Shown piece by piece: positions 9,207-16,603 of a stretch of 64,000 nt of DNA (the first letter of the stretch is position 1; every line of letters starts with the position of its first letter). Under the pieces are notes generated by a model. The model worked only from the letters and a program-made list of their open reading frames with translations, was not told the DNA's origin and ran no database searches. The stretch is from Pelagibius sp. Alg239-R121. Its GTDB lineage: Bacteria; Pseudomonadota; Alphaproteobacteria; Kiloniellales; Kiloniellaceae. The stretch covers positions 310,001 to 374,000 of the forward strand of contig NZ_CAMZOF010000007.1 of assembly GCF_947331435.1 (NCBI RefSeq). The letters are read 5' to 3'. A program made the position numbers and the translations under genes.

Positions 9207-9785
9207 ATGAGCCGCGCCGAGGCTAGAGATCTCGCCGATAAAATAGTCGACTATCTGACAACGGACGCGGGTGGGCATTCGCCTTCGCACTATCTGAACA
9301 TTCCGATCAACGACCTTGAGCTTGTCCGCGACCCGCTGGAGCGCGACATGCCTGCCGAACAGCTCACTTCAGTACTGCGTTTCTGGTCTCAGCTTCCGAA
9401 GATCGACGGCGTACCCGATGTCGTCAAGATCTCACCAGAGGAAGTGCGTCCGGCGCTTGGGTATCTGATATTGCTCGATATTGATGATCAAAACGACGAC
9501 TTTCGCTACGCACTCTACGGCTCCAGAATTGCTAACGTCTCAGGGTTCGACATGACCGGTAAGGGGATTTGGGACATCGCGACCACCTCAACGGTCCAGA
9601 ACTTTTTTGCCGCCTGCTATATGGCCGCACGCAGGCTACGTTGCCCCATCTACACCGTCCACGAGGCGCCGCCCGCGATCACAGTGAGCCATTGGCATCG
9701 TTTGATCTTGCCCCTTGGGAAGAGCGGCGAGATCAAACGCTTTCTGGTTTGCAACCTGCCAATCTTCAACGGCGAAGTGCGTTGA
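9207..9785 (+). CDS. PAS-domain protein (PAS_5-like)
   Basis: This cytosolic protein of 192 residues has the features of the alphaproteobacterial PAS_5 group: a short N-terminal helix, LRFWSQLPKIDGVP, then EVRPALGYLILLDI, YALYGSRIANVSGFDMTGK and W-D-I. The fold is a stand-alone sensor without an output domain, so it would act through a partner. The ATG at 9207 is preceded by GAGGA at 9196-9200; a longer frame from 9090 runs into the terminator region and is not favoured. Ligand and partner are unknown. Confidence 0.7.
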   Translation: MSRAEARDLADKIVDYLTTDAGGHSPSHYLNIPINDLELVRDPLERDMPAEQLTSVLRFWSQLPKIDGVPDVVKISPEEVRPALGYLILLDIDDQNDDFRYALYGSRIANVSGFDMTGKGIWDIATTSTVQNFFAACYMAARRLRCPIYTVHEAPPAITVSHWHRLILPLGKSGEIKRFLVCNLPIFNGEVR

Positions 9786-10107
9786 GCTGAATTCCCGAAT
9801 GTATTGGCGGAAGGGGTTGTCGCATCGTTTTTGACAGCTCTTGAATTTTTATTCGCGTTAATTCAATCGGTTGACCGATATTCCTGATAAAGAACATTCG
9901 ATTGCAAAGGTGCTGTGACACAGAGCGACGGCTTGCCGAAGCATCTTGCATCAAGTTCGATGCGGAGAAGGTGCTCTAACCATATGAAATAGAACAAATA
10001 ATAAACAGACGATCAGACGTGGTTATCTGTCGATTGATCTAGACCTGTTCCGCAAAGCGCGGTTATGCTGTTCGTTTCGGCGGGCGGTTCAACAGGGGAG
10101 CTGACTC
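9786..10107. other. Intergenic region upstream of mltF carrying repeat element copy A
   Basis: This 322-base gap contains one of the two related intergenic elements of the window (9940-10050), described separately. The mltF ribosome-binding site AGGGGAG lies at its right end. No coding potential was recognised. Confidence 0.5.
9940..10050 (+). repeat. Intergenic repeat element, copy A
   Basis: A nested hairpin (AGCATCTT 9940-9947 with AAGGTGCT 9968-9975, enclosing GCATC/GATGC) is followed by CTCTAACCATATGAAA. Exactly 44 bases after the TAACC start comes GGTTATCTGT and then a partly conserved tail. Copy B at 13949-14061 has the same hairpin-box-spacer-box order, the same 44-base spacing and the same strand. 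The first box is identical over 16 bases and the second over 10. Confidence 0.65.
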
Positions 10108-11628
10108 GTGCTGAGGGGAAAGACTTCGACTTCCGAGAACATCTCGGAGCCTAATGTTGTGCGGCGCGGATTGCCCGTTGCCGTGGGGTTCTGCCTGCTC
10201 GTGCTCGGCAATATGCCGGCGCAGGGGCTGGTCGAGACACCAGAAAAGCTGGATCCGCCGGAACGTCCGGCCGGTGAGGCTGAATTGGTGGAAACCTGGA
10301 CCGGTGATTTCGACGGGATGGTTGAGCGCAATCGGATCCGAGCGCTGGTACCCTATAACAAAGCCTATTATTTTCTCGACCGCGGCCGGCAGCTTGGGCT
10401 CGCCTATGAGATGCTCACGGCATTCGAAAACCGGATCAACAAGGACCTTAAGCGTCGCACCGTGAAGGTGCAGGTGGTTTTTGTGCCGGTGCCCCGGGAC
10501 GAACTGATCGATGGCTTGATCGCGGGACGTGGCGATATTGCCGTGGGCAATCTGACGATCACGCCGGAGCGGGAACAGCTCGTTGATTTTTCGGTGCCTC
10601 TGCTGACCGGTGTCGATGAGATTCTCGTTACGGGTCCAGACTTACCGACGCCTGATGGTCTGGAGGCACTATCCGGCCAGCCGCTGCATCTTCGTCCATC
10701 CAGCAGCTATTACCAGAGCGTTCGACGCCTCAACGAAACATTGGAGGCCAAAGGCATCCGGCCAATCAAAGTTGTCGATGCAAATGAAAATCTGGAGGAT
10801 TCAGATCTTCTCGAGATGGTCAACGCGGGCCTGCTGCCAATGGCTATCGTCGATGGCCACAAGGCCGAGTTCTGGGCGCAGACTTTCAAGGAGTTACAGC
10901 TCCACCCGGATCTCGCGGTGAGCAGTGGAGGCGAGATTGGTTGGGCCTTTCGCAAAGACAGTCCCAAGCTCAAGGACGTAGTGAACCGTTTCGTCAAGAA
11001 GAACAGGAAGGGCACGGTCCTGGGCAACATCCTCTTCAAGAGATATTTGGAGGATACGCGCTACGTACGAAACGCGCTCGATCCCATAGAGCTCGAGAAA
11101 TTTAATGCGACCGTCAAGTTCCTTCGCAAGTATGCCGGGGAATATGGGTTGGACTGGCTGCTTGTAGGGGCTTTGGGTTATCAGGAATCTTCTCTTGATC
11201 AGAGTAAACGCAGTGATGCCGGAGCTATCGGCGTGATGCAGCTGCTGCCCAGTACCGCAAGCGATCCAGTCGTAGGCATAACGAACATAGAGGAGCTGGA
11301 GCCGAATATTCATGCCGGCGTGAAGTATCTGCATTTCCTTCACGACCGCTATTTCAAGGTCGACGATATCGACCTGTTCAATCAATGGCTCTTCGCCGCC
11401 GCCGCCTACAACGCGGGGCCGGCAAAGGTGAGTAAACTGCGTAAAGAGGCGCGCTCGGCCGGCCTTGATCCGAACAAATGGTTTCGCAATGTCGAACTGA
11501 TCGCTGCCAAGCGGATCGGCCGCGAAACGGTTCAATACGTCAGCAATATCTTCAAATACTACATTGCCTACAAGTTGATCCTCGAGGCGCAAAATCAGCG
11601 CGTCGAGGGCCAGAAAGAAATGCAGTAA
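10108..11628 (+). CDS. mltF: MltF-type membrane-bound lytic murein transglycosylase
   Basis: This 506-residue envelope enzyme cleaves the MurNAc-GlcNAc bond of peptidoglycan. It combines an N-terminal periplasmic solute-binding-like domain (about residues 65-320, including LIAGRGDIAVGNLTITPERE) with a C-terminal lysozyme-like SLT domain (about 330-480). The catalytic glutamate is E360 in ALGYQESSLDQ, followed by GAIGVMQLLPSTA and AAAAYNAGPAKV, the family's conserved motifs. A hydrophobic segment at residues 21-40 could be a signal or anchor; no clear lipobox cysteine is seen. GTG at 10108 is preceded by AGGGGAG. In MltF the solute-binding domain regulates the catalytic domain allosterically in response to cell-wall peptides. 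Confidence 0.85.
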   Translation: MLRGKTSTSENISEPNVVRRGLPVAVGFCLLVLGNMPAQGLVETPEKLDPPERPAGEAELVETWTGDFDGMVERNRIRALVPYNKAYYFLDRGRQLGLAYEMLTAFENRINKDLKRRTVKVQVVFVPVPRDELIDGLIAGRGDIAVGNLTITPEREQLVDFSVPLLTGVDEILVTGPDLPTPDGLEALSGQPLHLRPSSSYYQSVRRLNETLEAKGIRPIKVVDANENLEDSDLLEMVNAGLLPMAIVDGHKAEFWAQTFKELQLHPDLAVSSGGEIGWAFRKDSPKLKDVVNRFVKKNRKGTVLGNILFKRYLEDTRYVRNALDPIELEKFNATVKFLRKYAGEYGLDWLLVGALGYQESSLDQSKRSDAGAIGVMQLLPSTASDPVVGITNIEELEPNIHAGVKYLHFLHDRYFKVDDIDLFNQWLFAAAAYNAGPAKVSKLRKEARSAGLDPNKWFRNVELIAAKRIGRETVQYVSNIFKYYIAYKLILEAQNQRVEGQKEMQ

Positions 11629-11667
11629 CATCCTTCAACGGTTGACCGCTGGCTCCGTGAAGGCACG

Positions 11668-13341
11668 TTATTTGTCGATGTTTTCTTTCAGTATTTCGTT
11701 GCCCTTGATCCGCCCGGCAACGATCCACTTGTTCAGCGGTGTATTCGGTCCACCTGAAGAATAATTTTTCAGCGTTGTGTGCCAGATGTAATAGATGCCG
11801 TCGGGTTGGCGTTCGACAGTCGAAACCTGAAACTGGTCCCACTTATAGGTCCAGGTGGTTTGCGTGCCGGAAAGCTTGAGGTCACCGCCCAGCGTTACGT
11901 CGACCTTGTCGATGTCGATTTCACTGGTCTCGGTTTCGTGGCTTGCGAGGTCTGCGTTGATAACCAGGCGTTCATGATTGTCGATACTATAGCTTGGGTT
12001 CGCGAGAGTTGTCCTGGCAACATCGAGCAATTCGGAACTCTTGGAAGCGGCTTCGGGTAGTTTGGACGTATCCAGTGCCGTTGCGCGATCCTGGTCAAAC
12101 TTTGTCCCCGCGTCTTCTATAGCTGTCAGCATTTGGCGGTGAGCAGCGGGTGGCTCTCTCCCCAGCGATTCGTAGAACTGAATGCCGGAGGTTACGCGCG
12201 CACGTTTCTCGTCCAACCTCTTATGCATCTCGTCCCTCATCCCCTCCTGAAGATAGACCCACAGGTCGCTTGGGTTGGTCGGATCACGGTCGGCGTTGGT
12301 CGCGGCAAGGCTGGTGCGAATATCTTCAATCCCGCGGTCGAGACTGACCGTCATTCCCTCAAGTTGTCTGCCTAAATCTTTCAATTGAGAGTCAGCGAAA
12401 CCGTAGAGACGATCGAGATCTGTGTGATCGTAGGCGTCATGGGGCGGTGTGCCGGTGGTAAAGGGCAGATAGGCTATCGGTGCAATCTGCTCGATTTCCT
12501 TTTTCGCACCTTGAGCAACCGGATGCAGTTTTCTGCCGGCTGCGACCCATGCATCGGCCTGCGCCCGGGTAAAGGGGGCGTCGAGCACACCGGGCAAGGG
12601 TGCGCCACGTAAAGCCGCCTCAATCTTGGCGAGGCGCTGTTGCACATCACCGAGCTGTGCAAGCTGTGCCTTCGCGCGGGCTACCTCAGCCGTGGCCGCT
12701 TCGCTCAGCGCTTGATACTCCTGACGGGCCTTCTGGACATCAGGGTCGTCGATCTGCGGATAGCGTTTGATCGCGGCGGAGAACTGGTCGAACCGCTTCT
12801 TCAACTGCGCGAGATTTTGCTGCGCCTGCAGGTGAGATGGGCCTTCAGTCACGATGTTGTCGCGCACGTTTGCAAGATCGCGTGCCAGTTTTTTGACCCG
12901 CACCCGTTCTCCGGACACAAGCGGCCGCACATCAGGCTGCTGTGCGGCGGAATTACGGCCCTTGGCTTGCGCGGGTTGTGTCGTTTGTCCGCCAACTGTC
13001 CCGCTTTGACTCGGCACCTTCTGCGGCGTCGTGGCAGTGGCTGGTTCGATCAGGTTTTTGAGCTGGCTGCGGAGGCCGGAGAGCCGTTGATCGGCCTCTT
13101 TCCAAGAGGCGTGGTCTTGGTTCGCCGAGCTGTCGAGCCGATCGCGTGTGATCGTCATTAGCTTGAGTAAGCGCCGGACATTCGACCTTCGTGCGGCCGT
13201 CAAGCCTTGCGCCTGTTGTTCGAAGCGCACGATATCGGAGAGAGAGTTCTTGATAATATTGTCAGCAGGGTCGGCTGCTTGCACGATGCCGATTGCACTG
13301 AAAATCAAAATTGCCGCGAAATAATGATGAAAACGAAACAT
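11668..13341 (-). CDS. Unknown secreted coiled-coil protein
   Basis: I do not recognise a family. The 557-residue protein begins with a clear signal peptide (residues 1-22, cleavage after VQA). Residues about 25-110 are helical, followed by a linker rich in T, Q and A. Residues about 145-245 are strongly predicted coiled coil with many A, Q, R and K. Further helices follow to about residue 450. The last 110 residues look like beta structure (DVTLGGDLKLSGTQTTWTYK, then a W/Y-rich stretch ending IKGNEILKENIDK). The architecture fits a periplasmic scaffold. Its gene is transcribed in the same direction as cueR, 174 bases downstream of it, but no functional link is shown. Confidence 0.6.
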   Translation of the reverse strand: MFRFHHYFAAILIFSAIGIVQAADPADNIIKNSLSDIVRFEQQAQGLTAARRSNVRRLLKLMTITRDRLDSSANQDHASWKEADQRLSGLRSQLKNLIEPATATTPQKVPSQSGTVGGQTTQPAQAKGRNSAAQQPDVRPLVSGERVRVKKLARDLANVRDNIVTEGPSHLQAQQNLAQLKKRFDQFSAAIKRYPQIDDPDVQKARQEYQALSEAATAEVARAKAQLAQLGDVQQRLAKIEAALRGAPLPGVLDAPFTRAQADAWVAAGRKLHPVAQGAKKEIEQIAPIAYLPFTTGTPPHDAYDHTDLDRLYGFADSQLKDLGRQLEGMTVSLDRGIEDIRTSLAATNADRDPTNPSDLWVYLQEGMRDEMHKRLDEKRARVTSGIQFYESLGREPPAAHRQMLTAIEDAGTKFDQDRATALDTSKLPEAASKSSELLDVARTTLANPSYSIDNHERLVINADLASHETETSEIDIDKVDVTLGGDLKLSGTQTTWTYKWDQFQVSTVERQPDGIYYIWHTTLKNYSSGGPNTPLNKWIVAGRIKGNEILKENIDK

Positions 13342-13515
13342 AAAACCACCCGAGCCGAAAACGCCTGCAAAGACGTTATTAGACCCTTCTTCCGCTTTTT
13401 ATGGGAAGCGAAAGATGCAGCCTTTTCAAAACGCGGGATGTTTTGGTGCGAGAAAGCCCAACTGGTGAGGAAAGGAATTGTACTCTGGATTGAAGCGATC
13501 AGGAAAAATCTCTCT

Positions 13516-13929
13516 CTAAACGCGACTGCTCCTTGCTGTCTCCGCATCGCCGGCAAGGTCATTCAGGATCGGACAATCTGGTCTGTGGTCGCCGTGACAG
13601 GTCTCGACGAGTTGAGACAGGGTGTCGCGCATACCGGCCAACTCCCGGATTTTTAATTCAATTTCTTCCAGATGCGTCTCAGCCAGAGCGCGAACGTCAG
13701 CACTGGTTCGATCTGGATCGTCATAGAGTGAGAGCAGGGTGCGGCATTGCTCGACGGTAAAACCGAGGCTCCGCGACCGCTGAATAAATCTGAGTTTATG
13801 GATTTCCTGCCCGCCGTAGTCGCGATAGCCGTTTTCACGGCGACCTGACTGCACCAGCCCGATGTCCTCGTAGTATCGGATGGTTTTGGCCGGCAGGCCG
13901 CTCAAATCGGACGCTTCACCAATCTTCAT
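13516..13929 (-). CDS. cueR: CueR/HmrR-type copper-responsive MerR regulator
   Basis: This 137-residue transcription activator has an N-terminal winged helix (MKIGEASDLSGLPAKTIRYY, the MerR signature), a long dimerisation helix, and a metal-binding loop with C111 and C119 in CHGDHRPDC. Two cysteines seven residues apart are the Cu(I)/Ag(I)-binding pair of CueR; this separates it from Zn, Hg and redox members. The length is typical. No copper-efflux ATPase or chaperone gene lies beside it in this window, but a cupredoxin gene lies about 7 kb away. A matching CueR-type promoter lies about 170 bases upstream on the same strand, suggesting autoregulation. Confidence 0.88.
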   Translation of the reverse strand: MKIGEASDLSGLPAKTIRYYEDIGLVQSGRRENGYRDYGGQEIHKLRFIQRSRSLGFTVEQCRTLLSLYDDPDRTSADVRALAETHLEEIELKIRELAGMRDTLSQLVETCHGDHRPDCPILNDLAGDAETARSSRV

Positions 13930-13948
13930 GTGATGACTCCAGCCGCAA

Positions 13949-14061
13949 GAGCAATCGTGCGCAATGCCTGACGCGCCGAAGACGCTCTAACCATATGAAA
14001 CAGGGCAGCTTATCAGTAGATAATCGAATCCGGTTATCTGTTGGCTACTCTAGGCAGTTGG
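13949..14061 (+). repeat. Intergenic repeat element, copy B
   Basis: This is the second copy of the element at 9940-10050. A hairpin-forming segment (GAGC...GCTC with GTGCGC/GCGC inside) precedes CTCTAACCATATGAAA at 13985-14000. GGTTATCTGT begins at 14032, again 44 bases after the start of TAACC, with a related tail (TCTAG-C--GTT). Read with respect to cueR, it lies within the predicted 5' untranslated region. Confidence 0.65.
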
Positions 14062-14096
14062 TTCGAGCAGGCCGATTCTGCTCTGCTCACTGTCCT

Positions 14097-14127
14097 ATCT
14101 TAAACTTTCCAGTATCTGGAAGGTCAA
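14097..14127 (-). promoter_or_regulatory. CueR-type promoter and operator
   Basis: On the minus strand TTGACC (14127-14122) and TAAGAT (14102-14097) are separated by exactly 19 bases, the over-long spacing typical of MerR-activated promoters. The spacer region carries a near-perfect dyad, ACCTTCCAG-ATA-CTGGAAAGT, which closely matches the known CueR/HmrR box (CTTCC...GGAAG type). It points toward cueR, about 170 bases downstream. Confidence 0.8.
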
Positions 14128-15127
14128 GCTATTCCGCGTCTTTATTTCGCTCTGCGTTCCGGCAAATGCGGGCCTGAATTCGAATCTCACGCTGAAGCCG
14201 GAGTGTCAGAAAGAGGATCGACAGCCATTTCACGGCTGTAATTAGCAGATACATTGCGGAGCCTCCCCACAACCATGGGAAAACAGACTAGCATTAAGGC
14301 TCGCGCCCGCTTGTCTCTGCGGCATGTTTGCCGAATCTCCCGCCTTCTTAGTCGAATACCACATCCTGTGACCTCGCCGACTATCTGACTGTTGTTGTCT
14401 TAACTGACGCGTCAGATCTATGTTGTGCCACCTCCCGGCACCTGGGATTGCTCAGAACATCGGTTTTCCCGTGAGTGTTAGCACCTTGCATCGGCTGATC
14501 GCTGCACTTTACAGCGGGCCGTCAAATGGAACCGGATTGAGAAAAAACGCCAAACAAGCGTCATTAATCGTGGCAACGATTCAGACACTTCTTCAGCTTA
14601 AGCTAAAATTCCCTTACCAGCTCACTTTACTTAGTTAAGACAGGGCACTTGTTCTTTTTTGCCAGGAAAGCCGTTTAATTCTATTGCGGGTAGTTCTTCG
14701 TTTTTACATCACTGAATATTGAAACGACCGGTACAATAAAACTGCTTCAAAGCCGCCGTCTTGTTTTCCTCGGAAACGTAATCAATGTTTCAATCTCTGC
14801 AATCAACGTATTCTACCCTTATTTTTATTAAGGCTTTATTGGTTTTGGATGTCAAGGCTAGGCATTCACCAGAAGCGTGATTTGTTGATAAATAGGTGCG
14901 ACTACGCTTACCTTGCGTACAAACAATCGTTTTTTAAGGTATCTGTCCTGCTATCATAACAATGCCGCATAGAGTGTATTTATTACTTCGGTGATTATTT
15001 TTGGTAGAATTATTTATTTGTGATCGAATCGTTCGACCCGAAATTGTTCTGGAGGATTGCATCCAATGTCGTCTGACGTTCGTACCTTTTTTAAGAGAAT
15101 GCCCGGTGCTCAACTCGGCGTGAGATG

Positions 15128-15141
15128 ATGAGACGTCTCAT
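15128..15141. promoter_or_regulatory. Perfect 14-base palindrome upstream of the esterase gene
   Basis: ATGAGACGTCTCAT is a perfect dyad located about 100 bases before the esterase start. It could be an operator half-way between promoter and gene. I recognise no regulator that binds this sequence. Confidence 0.35.
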
Positions 15142-15237
15142 TGGAACGGAAGTTCGGTACATTATCTTTAATGGGCTTCGGAGATTGAACGACCCCAGTT
15201 GTCGAGCTGTAGATATGTCGAGGAGTTGCGCGGGACT

Positions 15238-16185
15238 ATGAGCTGGCTGTGTTTGAATTGGCGATTAAACGGGCAAGGTCTTTGTTTTGCATTGCTCCTT
15301 CTTTTTGTTGCTCCGGCCTGTTCGCCTCTAACGCTTGTCGACGCCACGCTTCCAGAAGGCGCCTGGCGGCAGCTGGACGCGATTGGCTACGGTGAAGATC
15401 CGCGTCAGACGGTTGACGTGTATCTGCCGGCTGACGACGCGCCCAAGGGATTATTGGTCTTTTTCTATGGTGGTGGCTGGGATAGCGGCGACAAATCCGA
15501 CTACCGCTTTGTCGCGGCTGCTTTTACAGCTGCCGGCTATGCGGTTGCCATTCCCGATTATCGTCTCTATCCGCAGGTGCGTTATCCTGACTTTCTGCAA
15601 GATGCTGCAGGGGCTGTCAGTGCACTTGCCGCACATCCTGATCTGAGCACGTTGGTGCCTGAACGCACCTTTATTGCGGGGCATTCGGCCGGCGCCTGGA
15701 TAACGGTTATGCTGGCGCTTGAGGAACGTTGGTTGCAGTCGGGCGGTGTTGATCCAAATCAGCTGGCCGGGGTTGTTGGTTTGGCCGGGCCCTATGATTT
15801 TGATCCGCGGCTTTACCGGACCACTCGGCAGTCGTTCGGTCACGTCAAAGCGATTGAGTTGACCCAGCCGGTCAATTTTGCGCGGGCGGGTGGGCCGCCG
15901 CTTCTCTTGGTCCACGGTGCAGCAGACACAACGGTTGAGGCGGTTGACAGCCGTATTCTTGCGGAACGTATTCAAGCTGCTGGGGGGCGTGCGGACTATC
16001 AATTCTACGATGACATCGGGCATTCCCGGTTGGTCGGAGCCTTAGCGCCACAACTGACGTGGATCGCCCCGGTTCAGGCCGATATGCTGACGTTCATGGA
16101 TGAACGATTGGCAGACCAAACCCGGGGCGTTGCGGGCGCGAGAACATTGAACTCGCCTGCCGCAGTGAAGAGCGATGCTCGGTAA
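15238..16185 (+). CDS. Alpha/beta-hydrolase, predicted lipoprotein esterase
   Basis: This carboxylesterase-like enzyme has 315 residues. A lipoprotein signal (LCFALLLLFVAPAC) ends in a lipobox with C28, so it should be anchored to the envelope. The catalytic triad is visible: S150 in GHSAG, D230 in HGAAD and H262 in DIGHSRL. The oxyanion-hole motif is FYGGGWDSG in place of the HGGG seen in the hormone-sensitive-lipase group, like the BD-FAE or kynurenine-formamidase-like esterases. The ATG at 15238 follows an AGGAG at a long 12-base distance. The substrate is unknown. Confidence 0.82.
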   Translation: MSWLCLNWRLNGQGLCFALLLLFVAPACSPLTLVDATLPEGAWRQLDAIGYGEDPRQTVDVYLPADDAPKGLLVFFYGGGWDSGDKSDYRFVAAAFTAAGYAVAIPDYRLYPQVRYPDFLQDAAGAVSALAAHPDLSTLVPERTFIAGHSAGAWITVMLALEERWLQSGGVDPNQLAGVVGLAGPYDFDPRLYRTTRQSFGHVKAIELTQPVNFARAGGPPLLLVHGAADTTVEAVDSRILAERIQAAGGRADYQFYDDIGHSRLVGALAPQLTWIAPVQADMLTFMDERLADQTRGVAGARTLNSPAAVKSDAR

Positions 16186-16376
16186 CACTGGAGTTGCCGA
16201 CAGTGCCGCCTCCGTAAAACTAATTTGTACCGAGACAAAAACAGACTTGACTTTCTTCACCGACCTAGGCAGCCTCTCGCCTCTTAGTTGAGTTGCCGCG
16301 ACCTCGTTGGGCGCGGCTTTGTGAAACCAGGATGAGATCAATGAGCCCGACCTTATATCAAGGCGTCAATTCCAAC
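16186..16376. other. Promoter region before the RNA-repair leader
   Basis: Together with the structured leader, the gap between the esterase and rtcB is 418 bases. This left part should hold the promoter of the RNA-repair genes. I looked for a sigma-54 site, since enterobacterial rtcBA uses RtcR and sigma-54: the only TGG...GC candidate near 16399 has 8 rather than 10 bases between GG and GC, so it does not qualify. No good sigma-70 promoter stands out. Confidence 0.35.
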
Positions 16377-16530
16377 ATGCAATTCCACGGCAAACGCCTG
16401 GCAGATACTGCATGGGAAATTGCATGCCTACGGGAGGGTGGGAGATCACTGCGGTAACAAGATAAGCGCAGTCTCCGGTTTCGACAAACACCCTCCCAAG
16501 CACAGGCTTCGGGAGGGTTTTTTATTTTTT
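16377..16530 (+). ncRNA. Structured 5' leader of the RNA-repair genes, candidate riboregulator with attenuator
   Basis: Three structures follow one another. (1) ATGCAATTCC (16377-16386) pairs with GGAAATTGCAT (16415-16425, one bulged A), enclosing two small hairpins GGC/GCC and GCAG/CTGC: a three-way junction. (2) GGGAGGGTG (16432-16440) pairs with CACCCTCCC (16489-16497), enclosing GGAGA/TCTCC and CTGCG/CGCAG with a 13-base loop. (3) The same CCCTCCC can pair with GGGAGGG (16511-16517), followed by TTTTTT-A-TTTTTT, a terminator. Forms 2 and 3 are mutually exclusive, the layout of a riboswitch or attenuator. The 7-base GGGAGGG/CCCTCCC helix followed by A also recalls an acceptor stem, but no full tRNA fold can be made. 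I match it to no known riboswitch class. Confidence 0.65.
16491..16530 (+). terminator. Intrinsic terminator (attenuator) before rtcB
   Basis: CCCTCCC (16491-16497) pairs with GGGAGGG (16511-16517). AAGC/GCTT inside extends the stem, and two runs of six Ts follow (16518-16523 and 16525-16530). It lies 74 bases before the rtcB start and not after any gene end, so it most likely stops transcription conditionally. Confidence 0.82.
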
Positions 16531-16603
16531 GGCCGAACTGCGCGACGAAACGAAGAGGCGCGTTCGGGATGTTCCGCCAAGAAGGTGGAAGAGGAGATAG
16601 AGC

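Larger units (their letters stand above)
13930..15237. other. Long 1.3 kb gap without a convincing gene
   Basis: The left part holds repeat copy B and the CueR-type promoter. The stretch from about 14140 to 14640 has mixed composition and frames of 60-72 codons without resemblance to anything. From about 14640 to 15060 it is AT-rich. At 15066 a 20-codon frame (ATG to TGA) follows a GGAGG site; it could be a leader peptide or chance. A perfect palindrome ATGAGACGTCTCAT follows at 15128-15141. The region may be a decayed gene or a regulatory area for the esterase gene. Confidence 0.45.

Noticed and set aside
14420-14638. 72-codon frame in the long gap
   Set aside because: No similarity, no convincing start context; not annotated as a gene.
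16399-16413. Sigma-54 promoter before rtcB
   Set aside because: TGG...GC has 8 bases between GG and GC where 10 are required, and no RtcR gene is adjacent.
16432-16498. A true tRNA gene
   Set aside because: The 7-bp GGGAGGG/CCCTCCC stem followed by A resembles an acceptor stem, but no D-arm, anticodon arm of proper size or standard T-arm can be formed, and the 3' strand is shared with the terminator.
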